Assembly (NCBI GenBank): GCA_031181145.1
Contig: JAPSLB010000002.1
Location: 62,001 to 126,000 of the forward strand
Reading direction: 5' to 3'
DNA from: Microvirga sp.
Lineage (GTDB): Bacteria > Pseudomonadota > Alphaproteobacteria > Rhizobiales > Beijerinckiaceae
DNA length: 64,000 nucleotides
The notes under the pieces: generated by a model
Told to the model about the DNA's origin: nothing
Seen by the model: the letters and a program-made list of their open reading frames with translations, nothing else
Database searches by the model: none
Program-made: the position numbers and the translations under genes
In this document: one piece after another, positions 1 to 9,125 of the stretch
Layout: the number at the start of each line of letters is the position of its first letter
Numbering within the stretch: position 1 is the stretch's first letter

Positions 1-911
1 AGAAATAGAGTGTAGTGGATCCAGCCCAGTGGCGAGGCGAGAAGCGACGCAACCAGGGCAATGGCACTCACGGCCATGGCATTCGGCCGACGCCAGAAGG
101 CCCATGCAGCCAGAAACACGAGAAGCGCAAGACTGGCCATCACTCCGAGAAGCGGTACGCCGGCGCGAGCCGCGAAACCTGCAAAGGAGGTGTTGGTGAG
201 GAAGAACGCTCGCTCCTTGTCGGAGGCGATCAGCTCGAACCATTGCCGGTAGACATCGAGGCCATAAATGAACAGCGGGATGGTACTGATGACGACAGCC
301 GTGGCCAACGCCGCAAACGCCGGCCGCCAATAGCCCGAAAGAAGCAGCAGAACCGGCCATACAAGGAAATTCGGTTTCATCGAGACTAGAAGCCCGATGA
401 GGATTCCGGCAACCCAAACCCCTCCGCGCTCGAGAAGAAGCCATCCAGCAATGGCCGTGAAGGCGAGCGGCAGGTAGATCTGCCCCAGAAAAAGAGTATC
501 CCAGAACCCGGCGAGGGCAAAAGCCCATATGGCCATGATCGGAGCCTGGGGGCTCCGGAAGCGCCATGCAAGGAGGAGAACGGCAGCAATGTAGAATGCG
601 ATCGAGACCCAACGCCAGGTTTCGAAGGCTGCGCGCGGATCCGGAGCATCAAGGAGCTGGAACAGAAGCGCCGAGATGGGCGGGTTGAGATTGGGGTTCC
701 AGGATTCGAAGCCTGGCAGTTTCACATGCAATGTCAGTGGATAGACGCCGTAAGGATTCAATCCTTCAGCCGCGGCTCGGCCGGAAGCGACGAACGAACC
801 AAAATCCCATAGGCCTCTATCATGAGCGATGCGTGGGAATTCCGCCATGATCGCAAGAAACGACAGAACCAGCACAACGAGATTGACGATCCAGCGCGTC
901 GATGCCGCCAT
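1..911 (-). CDS. GT87 (DUF2029)-type membrane mannosyltransferase, 3' end cut by window edge
   Basis: The minus-strand frame stays open from position 911 to the left edge, giving 303 codons without a stop, so the C-terminus lies outside the window. The product is very hydrophobic. It has an N-terminal membrane helix (residues 8-24), then a loop with GRAAAEGLNPYG and WNPNLNPP, then several more helices including one with VSMKPNFLVWP. A short conserved NPYG/NPP pattern and the SMKPN stretch are what I associate with polyprenyl-phosphate-mannose-dependent GT87/DUF2029 transferases; this is family recall, not a search. It would act on the periplasmic side of the inner membrane and may belong with the glycan locus that starts at 2345. 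The ATG at 911 is chosen because an in-frame TAG lies 16 codons upstream. Confidence 0.75.
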   Translation of the reverse strand, partial: MAASTRWIVNLVVLVLSFLAIMAEFPRIAHDRGLWDFGSFVASGRAAAEGLNPYGVYPLTLHVKLPGFESWNPNLNPPISALLFQLLDAPDPRAAFETWRWVSIAFYIAAVLLLAWRFRSPQAPIMAIWAFALAGFWDTLFLGQIYLPLAFTAIAGWLLLERGGVWVAGILIGLLVSMKPNFLVWPVLLLLSGYWRPAFAALATAVVISTIPLFIYGLDVYRQWFELIASDKERAFFLTNTSFAGFAARAGVPLLGVMASLALLVFLAAWAFWRRPNAMAVSAIALVASLLASPLGWIHYTLF

Positions 912-1045
912 CTGCAATATCCCAACCGATCGAAGCTTGAGTTTAGGCAGAGAAGAACTAGGGCATCGTTCAGTCGAGCACAGCCCCTCGCGAACGTCCA
1001 TCCGCGGCGAACTTGGAACCGCTGACTCTGCAACGAGGTTTACGC

Positions 1046-2275
1046 ATGAGCCAAGCCATTCTGCTTGGTTTTGGTAAAACGAGGTTCTGTCCGCCGATGG
1101 CAAACAATCCGGCAGCTCAGCAGAGTTCGTCCCGATCTCCCTCAGCGCTTGCAACAATGGCCGCTATCGTAGTCGGCTGGGCGCTGGTCAGGCTTGTGGC
1201 GGGGGGCGGACGCCATCATGCACCCGCCTCGGCAGCCCACCGGGTTCGGCACCCCGGCCAGACCTCGCCGCAGGGGGATACCGGGTTCACCGAGAAGCAG
1301 CATGCCGACCCGAACGCGGCGGCAGCCGAGGGAGGCCGTGGGCGCGAAGCCGACAATCCCACGGAAATTCCGGCAAAGGGCTGGAAGGACGTTCTCTGGC
1401 GGACCTACGAGGAATTCAACAAGGACCGGGTTATGTCGGTAGCCGCTGGCGTTACCTATTATGCCCTGCTCGCCGTCTTTCCTGCCATCGCAGCGCTCGT
1501 TTCCATCTACGGTCTCTTCGCCGATCCCGCCACGATCCAGGATCACCTCAACGCCATGTCCGGCATCCTTCCGGGTGGCGCATTGCAAGTTATCGGCGAA
1601 CAGGTGCAGCGCATTGCCTCGCAGGGAGGCGGTGCACTCGGATTCGGCTTCATCTTCGGCCTCGTTATATCCCTGTGGAGTGCCAATGCCGGAATGAAAG
1701 CGGTGTTCGACGCCCTCAACATCGTCAATGACGAGGAGGAAAAGCGCAGTTTCCTGCGCCTGAATCTGACCTCCCTCACCTTTACCTTGGGCGCCATACT
1801 GTTCATCATCGTGGCCCTTGGCGGCATCGTCGTCCTTCCGATCCTCCTGAACTTCATCGGCATGGGCGGAAGCATGGAATGGCTGCTGTCTCTCATGCGC
1901 TGGCCCGTCCTCCTCATCGGGGTCACTTTCGGCCTGTCGCTGATTTACCGTTTCGGGCCGAGCCGGGACAAAGCCGAATGGCGCTGGGTGACGCCGGGCG
2001 GCCTCATCGCCGCGGTACTGTGGATTGGCGTGTCGATGCTCTTCTCGTGGTATGTCTCGAACTTCGGCAGCTACAACGAAACCTACGGTTCCCTGGGCGC
2101 GGTCATCGGCTTCATGACATGGATCTGGCTTTCGAGCATCGTCGTTCTGCTGGGAGCAGAGATCAATGCGGAGATGGAGCACCAGACGGTCAAGGACACC
2201 ACGGAAGGGGTTCAAGAACCCATGGGAACGCGTGGAGCCAAGATGGCCGATACGGTTGGTGTGGCCAAAGCCTGA
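1046..2275 (+). CDS. YihY/virulence factor BrkB family inner-membrane protein
   Basis: An approximately 409-residue protein with a long polar N-terminus (about 120 residues, Ala/Gly/His rich) followed by a YihY/BrkB core. The core begins KDRVMSVAAGVTYYALLAVF and has about six hydrophobic segments, with the family signature SYNETYGSLGAVIGFMTWIW near its end. The family has been discussed as exporter-like or lipid-related, but no biochemical role is firmly established. The start at 1046 has a GAGG seven bases upstream; an internal ATG at 1097 (MANNPAAQQ) is an alternative. The gene is divergent from the GT87 gene and is closed by a strong hairpin shared with the convergent epimerase gene. A second, shorter BrkB paralogue lies at 27449. 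Confidence 0.88.
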   Translation: MSQAILLGFGKTRFCPPMANNPAAQQSSSRSPSALATMAAIVVGWALVRLVAGGGRHHAPASAAHRVRHPGQTSPQGDTGFTEKQHADPNAAAAEGGRGREADNPTEIPAKGWKDVLWRTYEEFNKDRVMSVAAGVTYYALLAVFPAIAALVSIYGLFADPATIQDHLNAMSGILPGGALQVIGEQVQRIASQGGGALGFGFIFGLVISLWSANAGMKAVFDALNIVNDEEEKRSFLRLNLTSLTFTLGAILFIIVALGGIVVLPILLNFIGMGGSMEWLLSLMRWPVLLIGVTFGLSLIYRFGPSRDKAEWRWVTPGGLIAAVLWIGVSMLFSWYVSNFGSYNETYGSLGAVIGFMTWIWLSSIVVLLGAEINAEMEHQTVKDTTEGVQEPMGTRGAKMADTVGVAKA

Positions 2276-2294
2276 GCCTCGATCGCAAAACAAG

Positions 2295-2322
2295 AAAGGC
2301 GCCGGGTTATCCCGGCGCCTTT
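2295..2322. terminator. Bidirectional intrinsic terminator
   Basis: A perfect 12-bp stem (AAAGGCGCCGGG / CCCGGCGCCTTT) with a TTAT loop lies between the convergent BrkB gene and the UDP-glucuronate decarboxylase gene. The A-run and T-run flank the GC stem, so it can terminate in both directions. Confidence 0.85.
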
Positions 2323-2344
2323 GCAAGAAGAAGAGAAAAAGGCC

Positions 2345-3379
2345 TCAGGCCTGCCTCGCTGCGACAGCGCCCTGGAGCATGGTCGGAGCACGGGCGGCTT
2401 TGCTGAAATCGGAACGTTCGCCGGAGAACCAGGCAATCGTTGCCTTCAGCCCGACATCCAGAGACGTCTTCGGGGACCAGCCGAGTAGCTGCTTGGCCAG
2501 AGCGATATCCGGGCGGCGGCGGCGCGGATCGTCCACCGGCAGCGGACGCGAGACGATGCGCGAAGTGGATCCCGTCATCGCCAGAACCTTCTGCGCCAGA
2601 TCGCCGACGGTGAGCTCATTCGGGTTGCCCAGGTTCACGGCGCCTGGGAACGGCCCCTTGTACGCCATGAGACGCATGAAACCGTCCACGAGATCGGAGA
2701 CGTAACAGAATGAGCGCGTCTGACTTCCATCTCCATAGACCGTGATGTCGTCGCCGGCAAGCGCTTGGCAGATCACATTGGAGACCACGCGCCCGTCGTC
2801 CGCGCGCATACGGGGGCCGTAAGTGTTGAATATTCGTGCAACACGCACATCGGCACGACCGGTGCGATCGAAATCGAAGGTCAGTGTTTCCGCGGCTCGC
2901 TTTCCCTCGTCATAGCATGCCCTCGGGCCAGTCGGATTCACATTGCCCCAATAGCTTTCCTTCTGCGGATGCACCTCCGGATCACCATAGATTTCGCTGG
3001 TGGACGCCAGGAAGAACCGGGCGCCCGTAGCCTCGGCGAAGGTGAGGAGATGATGGGTCCCGACGACGCTGGTCAGCATCGTATGCTCAGGATCGGCCTG
3101 ATAATGAGGCGGCGACGCGGCGCAGGCGAGATTGAAGACCTCGTCGAATTTCATCTTCTTCGAGTGCAGGCGTGCCGGAAGTGGCTTGATGATGTCGCTG
3201 TCGACCAAGTCGAACCGGGGCTCGCGCTCCAGGTGCCGGAGATTTTGCTTTCGGCCCGTCTGGAAATTGTCGAGAGCGACAACATGCGCACCCTCGCTCA
3301 ACAAGGCATCACACAGATGCGACCCGAGGAAGCCGGCTCCACCCGCGACAAGGACGAGCTTGCTCTTGCCATTCTTCAT
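2345..3379 (-). CDS. UDP-glucuronate decarboxylase (UDP-xylose synthase)-like SDR epimerase
   Basis: A 344-aa extended short-chain dehydrogenase. The N-terminus carries the NAD-binding GGAGFLGSH loop. The region [14 protein letters not shown], then [10 protein letters not shown] and CYDEGKR (catalytic Tyr-x-x-x-Lys), is the pattern of UDP-glucuronate decarboxylases, which convert UDP-GlcA to UDP-xylose via a 4-keto intermediate in the cytoplasm. The start at 3379 (MKNGKSK) is preferred because a GGAG sits nine bases upstream. Earlier in-frame ATGs at 3388 and 3430 lack a usable spacing. It is the last gene of the leftward glycan run and would supply a pentose donor to the glycosyltransferases upstream. 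A gap of 114 bases separates it from the next gene. Confidence 0.85.
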   Translation of the reverse strand: MKNGKSKLVLVAGGAGFLGSHLCDALLSEGAHVVALDNFQTGRKQNLRHLEREPRFDLVDSDIIKPLPARLHSKKMKFDEVFNLACAASPPHYQADPEHTMLTSVVGTHHLLTFAEATGARFFLASTSEIYGDPEVHPQKESYWGNVNPTGPRACYDEGKRAAETLTFDFDRTGRADVRVARIFNTYGPRMRADDGRVVSNVICQALAGDDITVYGDGSQTRSFCYVSDLVDGFMRLMAYKGPFPGAVNLGNPNELTVGDLAQKVLAMTGSTSRIVSRPLPVDDPRRRRPDIALAKQLLGWSPKTSLDVGLKATIAWFSGERSDFSKAARAPTMLQGAVAARQA

Positions 3380-3493
3380 GAAGACCATCTCCGTATGGGA
3401 CCAGCAACAACGGTCCGGAGGAACATACATTTATCGGTCCAACGTCGAAGCTTGGCATTGGTTCAATGCCGGCTTCAGAATCTATTCAGCTCT

Positions 3494-4603
3494 TCAGGCC
3501 TCCACCCCCATCGCAAGGCGATGTTCCTGCCTGCGACGCTCCATGGCTTCCAAGAGGTCACGTTCCATGGAAGCTGCACGGTGGGCAGCAGTGTGGTCGG
3601 ACAGGATCCGCATTCGGGACGCCTGCCCCATCCTGTCGCGCCGGCCTTCATCCCACCCTTCGAGCACTTGGACGACATCGCCGGAATTCTGGGCGAGAAC
3701 GATCTCGCTTCCGGGCTCCAGAAGCGTGCCGATACCATCCCAGGTATCCGAGATGATGGGCGTTCCGCAGGCGGCGGCCTCGAACAGGCGGACACTCGGG
3801 CTGTACCCGGCACGGATCATGTCCGCGCGGGTGACATTCAGAGTAAAGCGGCTTGCCGCGTAGAATGCAGGGTGTTCACGGGGCGGCACGTGGTCGATAC
3901 GCTCCACATTCTCGGGCCACTTGATATCGGATGGATATTGCGGCCCCGCCACGACGAACCGCCGATGCGGGGCGCGCCGGGCAGGCTCGATGAGGAGCTG
4001 CTCGAGAGTCGGCTGACGGTCCGGGCTATAGGTGCCAAGGTAACTCAGGTCCCACCGCTTCTCCCGGTCCAGGACTGGATAAAACTCGGGATCGACCGAG
4101 CAGTAGAGCGCCCGCGCCGCCGGAGATCCGTAATGATCCATGAGAAGATCGAGCGTAGGCCCCCCCGTGAAGGAGAAGTAGATGTCGTAGTTCGGGATCA
4201 GCTGAGGCGAGAGATATTCGTAATCCCCTCTCTCGAGCTTTGCGAGGGTCACCGGCGTGTCGATGTCGTAGAAGGCCACCACACCTCTCGCCGTCTCCTG
4301 AACCCACCGCCCTACGGCGACGCCCTCAGGCACATACGAGCCCACGATCACGGAATCGGCAGCGGCGATCACACTTTTGTAGCGCTCAAGATCCTGAAGA
4401 TCGGTGTAAAATTCCAGTCGGCAAAAATCGGGAGCCGTGAGGTCCCGGTGGGCGGCGTACCACGGTACATCGCGCTCCAGGAACAGCACGTCGTGTCCCC
4501 GCGAAGCAAAGGCCTTCAGCAAAGCGCGAAACGTGGTGGCATGGCCATTGCCCCAAGAAGAGGACAGACTCAGGCCGAGAACGACAACGCGCAACCCGCT
4601 CAC
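3494..4603 (-). CDS. CgeB-like glycosyltransferase (GT-B fold), copy 1
   Basis: A 369-aa protein starting with GTG that overlaps the stop of the upstream gene by four bases, so translation is coupled. The N-terminus has LSSSWGNGHATT, the middle has FYDIDTPVTL and DLSYLGTYSPDRQ, and the C-terminal half has GYSPSVRLFEAAACGTPII, the donor-binding region of CgeB/YkvP-type transferases (Glyco_trans_1_2). No signal peptide or membrane helix is seen, so it should be cytoplasmic. Sugar donor and acceptor cannot be told from sequence. It is strikingly similar along its length to the protein at 12352-13461, so the two are paralogues on opposite arms of the locus. Confidence 0.82.
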   Translation of the reverse strand: MSGLRVVVLGLSLSSSWGNGHATTFRALLKAFASRGHDVLFLERDVPWYAAHRDLTAPDFCRLEFYTDLQDLERYKSVIAAADSVIVGSYVPEGVAVGRWVQETARGVVAFYDIDTPVTLAKLERGDYEYLSPQLIPNYDIYFSFTGGPTLDLLMDHYGSPAARALYCSVDPEFYPVLDREKRWDLSYLGTYSPDRQPTLEQLLIEPARRAPHRRFVVAGPQYPSDIKWPENVERIDHVPPREHPAFYAASRFTLNVTRADMIRAGYSPSVRLFEAAACGTPIISDTWDGIGTLLEPGSEIVLAQNSGDVVQVLEGWDEGRRDRMGQASRMRILSDHTAAHRAASMERDLLEAMERRRQEHRLAMGVEA

Positions 4604-5694
4604 GCCACACTCCTCTCGCGCTTCTGGGACGTTGCCTCGCGCAGGATTGCATCGACCTCGGCCCCTCTGCGGGCATAGGTGTGCTCCGCCATGATGCGGC
4701 GGCGCGCGGCATCACCGATCGCCCTGGCCCGATCAGGACTCAGCACCTCCACATGATCGGCCACATCCTTGCCGTCACGGGCCACGAGGACCTCTTCGCC
4801 CTCCTTCAGGAAAAGCTCAAGCCCCACCCAGGCGTCAGTGATGAGGCATGCGCCCGCACCGGCAGCCTCGAACACCCGCGTTGCCGGCGAGTAGCCGGTC
4901 GTCGCCATGGAATCCCGTGCGATGTTGAGCACCGCGAGCGGGCTCGTGTTGAAGGCGTTGTGATCGCGCGTATAGACGTGCCCGATATGGCGCACGTTCG
5001 AAGGCATGCCTTTCGTCTCCCAGCCGTTGCCGCCGATCAGGAAGATCCGGTTCGGCAGGCGCGCGGCCGGTTCCAGGAAGAACTGCTCCACTCGCGCCTC
5101 GCGATCCGGCAAACGGTTCCCAAGGAAGGAGAGGTCCGCCTTGAAACGCTCGTCGGCTGGAACCGGATGGTGCGTCGACGGATCGAGGGCATTGTAGATC
5201 GGGATGCACCGACGCGCGCCGAACCCCTCGTAGGCTTCGACTACCGGCGATCCTCCGCCATAGGTGAGCACGAAGTCGAGGGCCGGCAACGTACGCCGCA
5301 AGGGATGGTCCGGACTTTCGCGCAGCTCTGCGAGCGTTGCCGGCGCATCCACGTCCCAGAAGATACGAATGGCATCGGGCCGGGATGCGGCCACGACTCC
5401 TTCCAGCAATTCGTTGTCGAACACGCCGACGCCTGAGGCCTTCACTACTACATCGGCCCGCGCCGCCTCGGCCACGACGCCGCGCATGGCCTCCTCGGTC
5501 GCAGGATAGACCTTGACCTCTGCCCATTCCGGGGGCTCAATGTCGCGATGCTGTTGACGATTGAACGCATCCGGCTCGTAGAACGTGATGTCGTAGCCAC
5601 GCCGGGCGAGTTCGCTCAGCATGCCCCGGTAATAGGTCGCCGCTCCATTCCAGTAGGACGAGAGAAGGCTTGAGCCATAAAAGGCGATCTTCAT
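4600..5694 (-). CDS. CgeB-like glycosyltransferase, copy 2
   Basis: A 364-aa GT-B type protein with four-base stop/start overlaps on both sides. It shows the same architecture as its neighbour: N-terminal GSSLLSSYWNGAATYYRG, a central DVDAPATLAEL and DLSFLGNRLPDREARVE, and a C-terminal TGYSPATRVFEAAGAGACLI motif followed by EGEEVLVARDG. The DxDxP segment and the SP(A/S)xRxFEAA donor loop mark it as CgeB family (Glyco_trans_1_2). Divergence from copy 1 suggests a different linkage or donor. The tight coupling with the flanking transferases suggests stepwise assembly of one oligosaccharide. Confidence 0.82.
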   Translation of the reverse strand: MKIAFYGSSLLSSYWNGAATYYRGMLSELARRGYDITFYEPDAFNRQQHRDIEPPEWAEVKVYPATEEAMRGVVAEAARADVVVKASGVGVFDNELLEGVVAASRPDAIRIFWDVDAPATLAELRESPDHPLRRTLPALDFVLTYGGGSPVVEAYEGFGARRCIPIYNALDPSTHHPVPADERFKADLSFLGNRLPDREARVEQFFLEPAARLPNRIFLIGGNGWETKGMPSNVRHIGHVYTRDHNAFNTSPLAVLNIARDSMATTGYSPATRVFEAAGAGACLITDAWVGLELFLKEGEEVLVARDGKDVADHVEVLSPDRARAIGDAARRRIMAEHTYARRGAEVDAILREATSQKRERSVA

Positions 5695-6803
5695 ACGGTC
5701 ATCTCCATCGGCGCTTCGGCGCCGTAGTTCTTCAAGAGAGCAAGCAACTGGTCGACACGGTGCGCGCAGGAGTGACGATCACGGATGGCTGCCAAACCGT
5801 TCTCAACCAACGAGCGGCGCAAATCCGGATCGTTGCCGATGGCCGTGAGATGACGCTCCATTTCGCTTTGGTCACGCGCCACGAGATAATCCGTGCCGGG
5901 CGTGAAGAGCCCCTCCGAATCGCTCCAGGGGGCGGACACGAGAGGGATTCCGCAGGCAAGCGCCTCAAAGACGCGAATCGTTGGAATGCCCGGTAGCACG
6001 TTGACGTAGAAGCGACGCGGCACATGCACCGTCGCCAAGTGCCGCGCGAACACCTCCGGAGCGCGCGCATTCGGCAACCATCCCCGATAGGTCACACCAT
6101 AGCGGGCCAGAGTCTCCAGCGCATGCTCCGGATAGCGCACACCGTAAATCTCGAGGGGAAGACCAACGGTCTGGGCCGGGCGGAAGAGATATGCTTCAAG
6201 CTCGGCGCTGCGTTCGTCATCGCCCCAGTTCCCTATCCACACGAGGCCCTTGCGCTCAGCCTCTTCAGCCGGCGGTCGGAAGAGCCGCGTGTCGGCCGCC
6301 TCGTGCCAGACATGAACACGCTCGCCCCAACCCCAGCGGCGATAGACTTCCGCCAGCGTCTCGCCGAAAGCGAGGACACCATCGTATCCGCTGAGATCGA
6401 ATTGGCGGATCGCATCGGGGTCGCTGACCGCTCGATGGTGCGTGTCGTGGAAAAGAAGCGTGAAACGCGCACCATGAGCCCGCAACCGGCCTATGCCGGC
6501 CACGAGCCCTGGATCGTTCCATTCATGAACGATCACTACATCCGCGTCCGCTACCATGTCGGAAAGATCGGCATCAGCATCGAAGACGACCGAGGTCAGC
6601 TCGGGATAGAGGCTGCGATAAGCCTCGAGCCCCGTTTCACCATGGTCCCTCATGAGATTGTCCAGACTCCAGGCACCTTTGGGCTCGTAAGCCACGACCT
6701 CGTGCCTGCGATGGATGAGTTCCCGTAATACGCCCCTTAAAAAATGTGCATTGCCGTGGTTCCAGCACGATGCGAGGGAATGCGTGAAGTAGGCAAATTT
6801 CAT
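5691..6803 (-). CDS. CgeB-like glycosyltransferase, copy 3 (more divergent)
   Basis: A 370-aa protein with four-base overlaps at both ends. The N-terminus (THSLASCWNHGNAHFLRGVL) resembles the N-terminus of the other CgeB-like copies. The middle carries LLFHDTHHRAVSD, LVWIGNWGDDER and IYGVRYPEHALE, and the C-terminal half has the donor-site-like GIPTIRVFEALACGIPLVSA followed by GTDYLVARDQ. It lacks the DIDTP segment of its neighbours, having a His-rich HDTHH there, so donor or acceptor probably differs. It is predicted to be a cytoplasmic, inverting or retaining GT-B enzyme of unknown specificity. Confidence 0.78.
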   Translation of the reverse strand: MKFAYFTHSLASCWNHGNAHFLRGVLRELIHRRHEVVAYEPKGAWSLDNLMRDHGETGLEAYRSLYPELTSVVFDADADLSDMVADADVVIVHEWNDPGLVAGIGRLRAHGARFTLLFHDTHHRAVSDPDAIRQFDLSGYDGVLAFGETLAEVYRRWGWGERVHVWHEAADTRLFRPPAEEAERKGLVWIGNWGDDERSAELEAYLFRPAQTVGLPLEIYGVRYPEHALETLARYGVTYRGWLPNARAPEVFARHLATVHVPRRFYVNVLPGIPTIRVFEALACGIPLVSAPWSDSEGLFTPGTDYLVARDQSEMERHLTAIGNDPDLRRSLVENGLAAIRDRHSCAHRVDQLLALLKNYGAEAPMEMTV

Positions 6804-7936
6804 GCGGCGGCCCCATCGAGGGAGAGAGGATTGAACTTCAATGGGAGCAGAGACCCATAGGCGGAGAGAAGGCCCATCCTCATGGATTCCAGGCTGTAGA
6901 TCGAAGCGCGCTCCCTCGCTGCCTCTCCCATCGCTCGACGCGCGGCATCGTCGGCTGCAAGACGTTCCACCAATCCTGCAAGGGCCTTATCATCGTCCGG
7001 CTTCACGAACAGAGCCACGTCGTCCCACAGCTCACGAAGAGTCGGGATATCGGACAGGACCAATGCACAGCCCGCCTGAGCCGCCTCCAGCACCGCAAGG
7101 CCGAATGGCTCATACTTCGCGGCAGAGACGAAGATCGGCTGCGCGCTCAGATACGATGCGACCTCATCGTCGCTCAGGCGCCCGAGAGCAGTGGCATGAT
7201 GAGCCTCGATTTGCACACCGTTGGGCCCTTTGAGCGGACCTGCGGCAAGCACCGGAAGAGAGAGACGCGACGCGGCCCGGTCGACGGCAGCGAAATTCTT
7301 GCCGTCATCCCACAGGCGCCCAGCCGTGAAGGCGAAGAGCTCGCGCCTCATCGAATTTCGCTTGAGGATCGCTTGGCGACCATTCCGAACGACGGTCGGC
7401 ACCCTTGCAAGACCATAGACGCGGGCCGTGGCGTCTGCGAAAGCCGCGGTGGGCGCCAAGAGCTTGTTCGCCTTGCGGTATCCCTGACGTACAAGTTGGG
7501 TACGCCATACGAATTCTTCCGGAAGGGGGCCGCCGCGCACGGCATCCCACCACGTCGCTACGCATGAATGGCAGACTGCCACCACAGGGCACGCAATGTC
7601 TGCACCGGCCAAGAGGGCGGGGCTATTGAGGTGTACGATGTCGGGCTGGATTCCGGCAACCAGACGCGCAACCGCACGCCCTGACTCCATGACAGCGTCA
7701 GGATCGTCCGCTGTCCAGTCGAGGGGAAGATGCGTGACGATCACCTCGATTCCGACGGCCCGAGCTTTGCTTATCTGGTCCTCGGAGGGAGCAGGGCCGA
7801 GCACCGTGATGACTGTTTCGATTCCATGCGCCTGCATTCCTTCAGCTGCATCCAGCGCATATTGCCAGACCCCACCAACCGCATCGGCCGTCATGAGGAC
7901 GCGAAGAGAGGCTGTGGCCTGTTTCAATGCAGACAT
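6800..7936 (-). CDS. GT4-type glycosyltransferase
   Basis: A 378-aa GT-B enzyme. The N-terminus TADAVGGVWQYALD is the acceptor-side glycine loop often seen in bacterial GT4 proteins. The C-terminal half has AGRLWDDGKN and YEPFGLAVLEAAQAGCALV, which contains the E-x7-E retaining-transferase motif. The start at 7936 (MSALKQ) is chosen over a longer open frame because AAAGGAG lies 11 bases upstream and the frame before it is Arg-rich and unlike the family. It overlaps the next transferase gene by four bases and would be the first transferase of the leftward run. Confidence 0.85.
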   Translation of the reverse strand: MSALKQATASLRVLMTADAVGGVWQYALDAAEGMQAHGIETVITVLGPAPSEDQISKARAVGIEVIVTHLPLDWTADDPDAVMESGRAVARLVAGIQPDIVHLNSPALLAGADIACPVVAVCHSCVATWWDAVRGGPLPEEFVWRTQLVRQGYRKANKLLAPTAAFADATARVYGLARVPTVVRNGRQAILKRNSMRRELFAFTAGRLWDDGKNFAAVDRAASRLSLPVLAAGPLKGPNGVQIEAHHATALGRLSDDEVASYLSAQPIFVSAAKYEPFGLAVLEAAQAGCALVLSDIPTLRELWDDVALFVKPDDDKALAGLVERLAADDAARRAMGEAARERASIYSLESMRMGLLSAYGSLLPLKFNPLSLDGAAA

Positions 7937-8006
7937 GTCTTTTCCAGCTCCTTTTACAGTGAGCGGAGATCGCAGAAGCGTCGCACGCCGGCGATCGATT
8001 CGGCCG

Positions 8007-9125
8007 TCATGGCAAGGCCGCTGCTTCCTGAAACCGGGAGCTTTGGCGAACATTCCCGGAAAACGCCCTCTCCTCCTGCAGCCACCGGGCCAGAGCCGCG
8101 ACACCCCTGCGCCACGGCGTTGGAGACTTCAGCCCGAGTTCGCGCGCAATCTGACGGGTATCGGACACGTAGTAGCGCTGATCACCCGCGCGCCAATCCG
8201 AATAGACCGTTTCAACGGGCCGCCCAATGACATCCTCGATATGGACGAGGAGCTGCCGCAGGCTGATCGCGTTTGATGGACCGCCACCCAGGTTGAAAGC
8301 GCGTCCCTGGATGACCTCGATCCGTTTCCAGGCTCCTGCGTAAGCATTGACCGCATCGGAAATGTCGAGGATATCGCGCACCTGACAACCGTCGCCATAG
8401 ATAGTGATCGCCTGCCCTTCGAGGGCGCGGATCAGGAAATGAGCCACCCATCCCTGATCTTCGGTCCCCATCTGGCGTTGCCCGTAGATGCAGCTCATCC
8501 GCAGCACACAGGTGGGAATACCGTAGGAGCGCGCATAATCCAGGACATATTGATCGGCCGCTCCCTTCGAACATCCGTAAGGCGTGTGGAAATCGAGAGG
8601 ACGGGTTTCGCCGATCCCGTTGTCCCGGATGGAGGGGTCGCGTGGCACATAGGCATCGTTCGTCATATCGAGGTCTACATCCGCAAGATCTCCATAGACC
8701 TTGTTCGTGGAAGCGAAGACGAGAGGAGCCGGCTCGTGGCGCCTGCGTAGCGCATCCAGCAGGTTCAGGGTGCCGCGGATATTGATCTCGAAGTCCTCAC
8801 GGGGATTGGCGAGACTTGTGGTCACGGCAACCTGTGCGGCCATGTGAAAGACGGCTTGGGCGTCGGAGACGGCCTCCACGATGGCGCTTTCATCGCGAAT
8901 ATCGGCAATGGCTGCAGAAATCTTCGACGGGTGTCGTTTTTTCAGCCACTCGAGGTTTCGGTCGACGCCAGGACGTGCCAAGGCATCATAAATCAGGACG
9001 TCATTCCCTTCGCTGGCGAAGCGGTCCGCCAGATTGGAGCCGATGAACCCCGCACCGCCTGTCACCAAGACCGGGCGGCGGCGAAGAATGGCGGGTGCGC
9101 CAGTCTTTGAATCCGCTTCCTTCAT
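8007..9125 (-). CDS. NAD-dependent sugar-nucleotide epimerase, CDP-paratose 2-epimerase-like
   Basis: A 372-aa extended SDR. It has the GGAGFIGSNLADRF NAD loop, FASTNKVYGD, and YGCSKGAADQY with the catalytic Tyr and Lys. The stretch MSCIYGQRQMGTEDQGW is characteristic of CDP-paratose/tyvelose 2-epimerase (RfbE-like) enzymes. The real substrate may be another nucleotide sugar, because no CDP-glucose pathway genes are visible nearby. The ATG at 9125 overlaps the stop of the preceding gene by four bases; the longer upstream frame is spurious. A 70-base gap precedes the GT4 gene. Confidence 0.83.
   Translation of the reverse strand: MKEADSKTGAPAILRRRPVLVTGGAGFIGSNLADRFASEGNDVLIYDALARPGVDRNLEWLKKRHPSKISAAIADIRDESAIVEAVSDAQAVFHMAAQVAVTTSLANPREDFEINIRGTLNLLDALRRRHEPAPLVFASTNKVYGDLADVDLDMTNDAYVPRDPSIRDNGIGETRPLDFHTPYGCSKGAADQYVLDYARSYGIPTCVLRMSCIYGQRQMGTEDQGWVAHFLIRALEGQAITIYGDGCQVRDILDISDAVNAYAGAWKRIEVIQGRAFNLGGGPSNAISLRQLLVHIEDVIGRPVETVYSDWRAGDQRYYVSDTRQIARELGLKSPTPWRRGVAALARWLQEERAFSGNVRQSSRFQEAAALP

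Noticed and set aside
1142..2326. A 394-codon minus-strand frame
   Set aside because: It is the antisense shadow of the BrkB gene; the sense frame has membrane helices and the family signature.
2765..4678. A 637-codon open frame on the plus strand
   Set aside because: It runs antisense to the decarboxylase and transferase genes, its translation is full of His/Arg and shows no domain, and the minus-strand frames carry clear family motifs.
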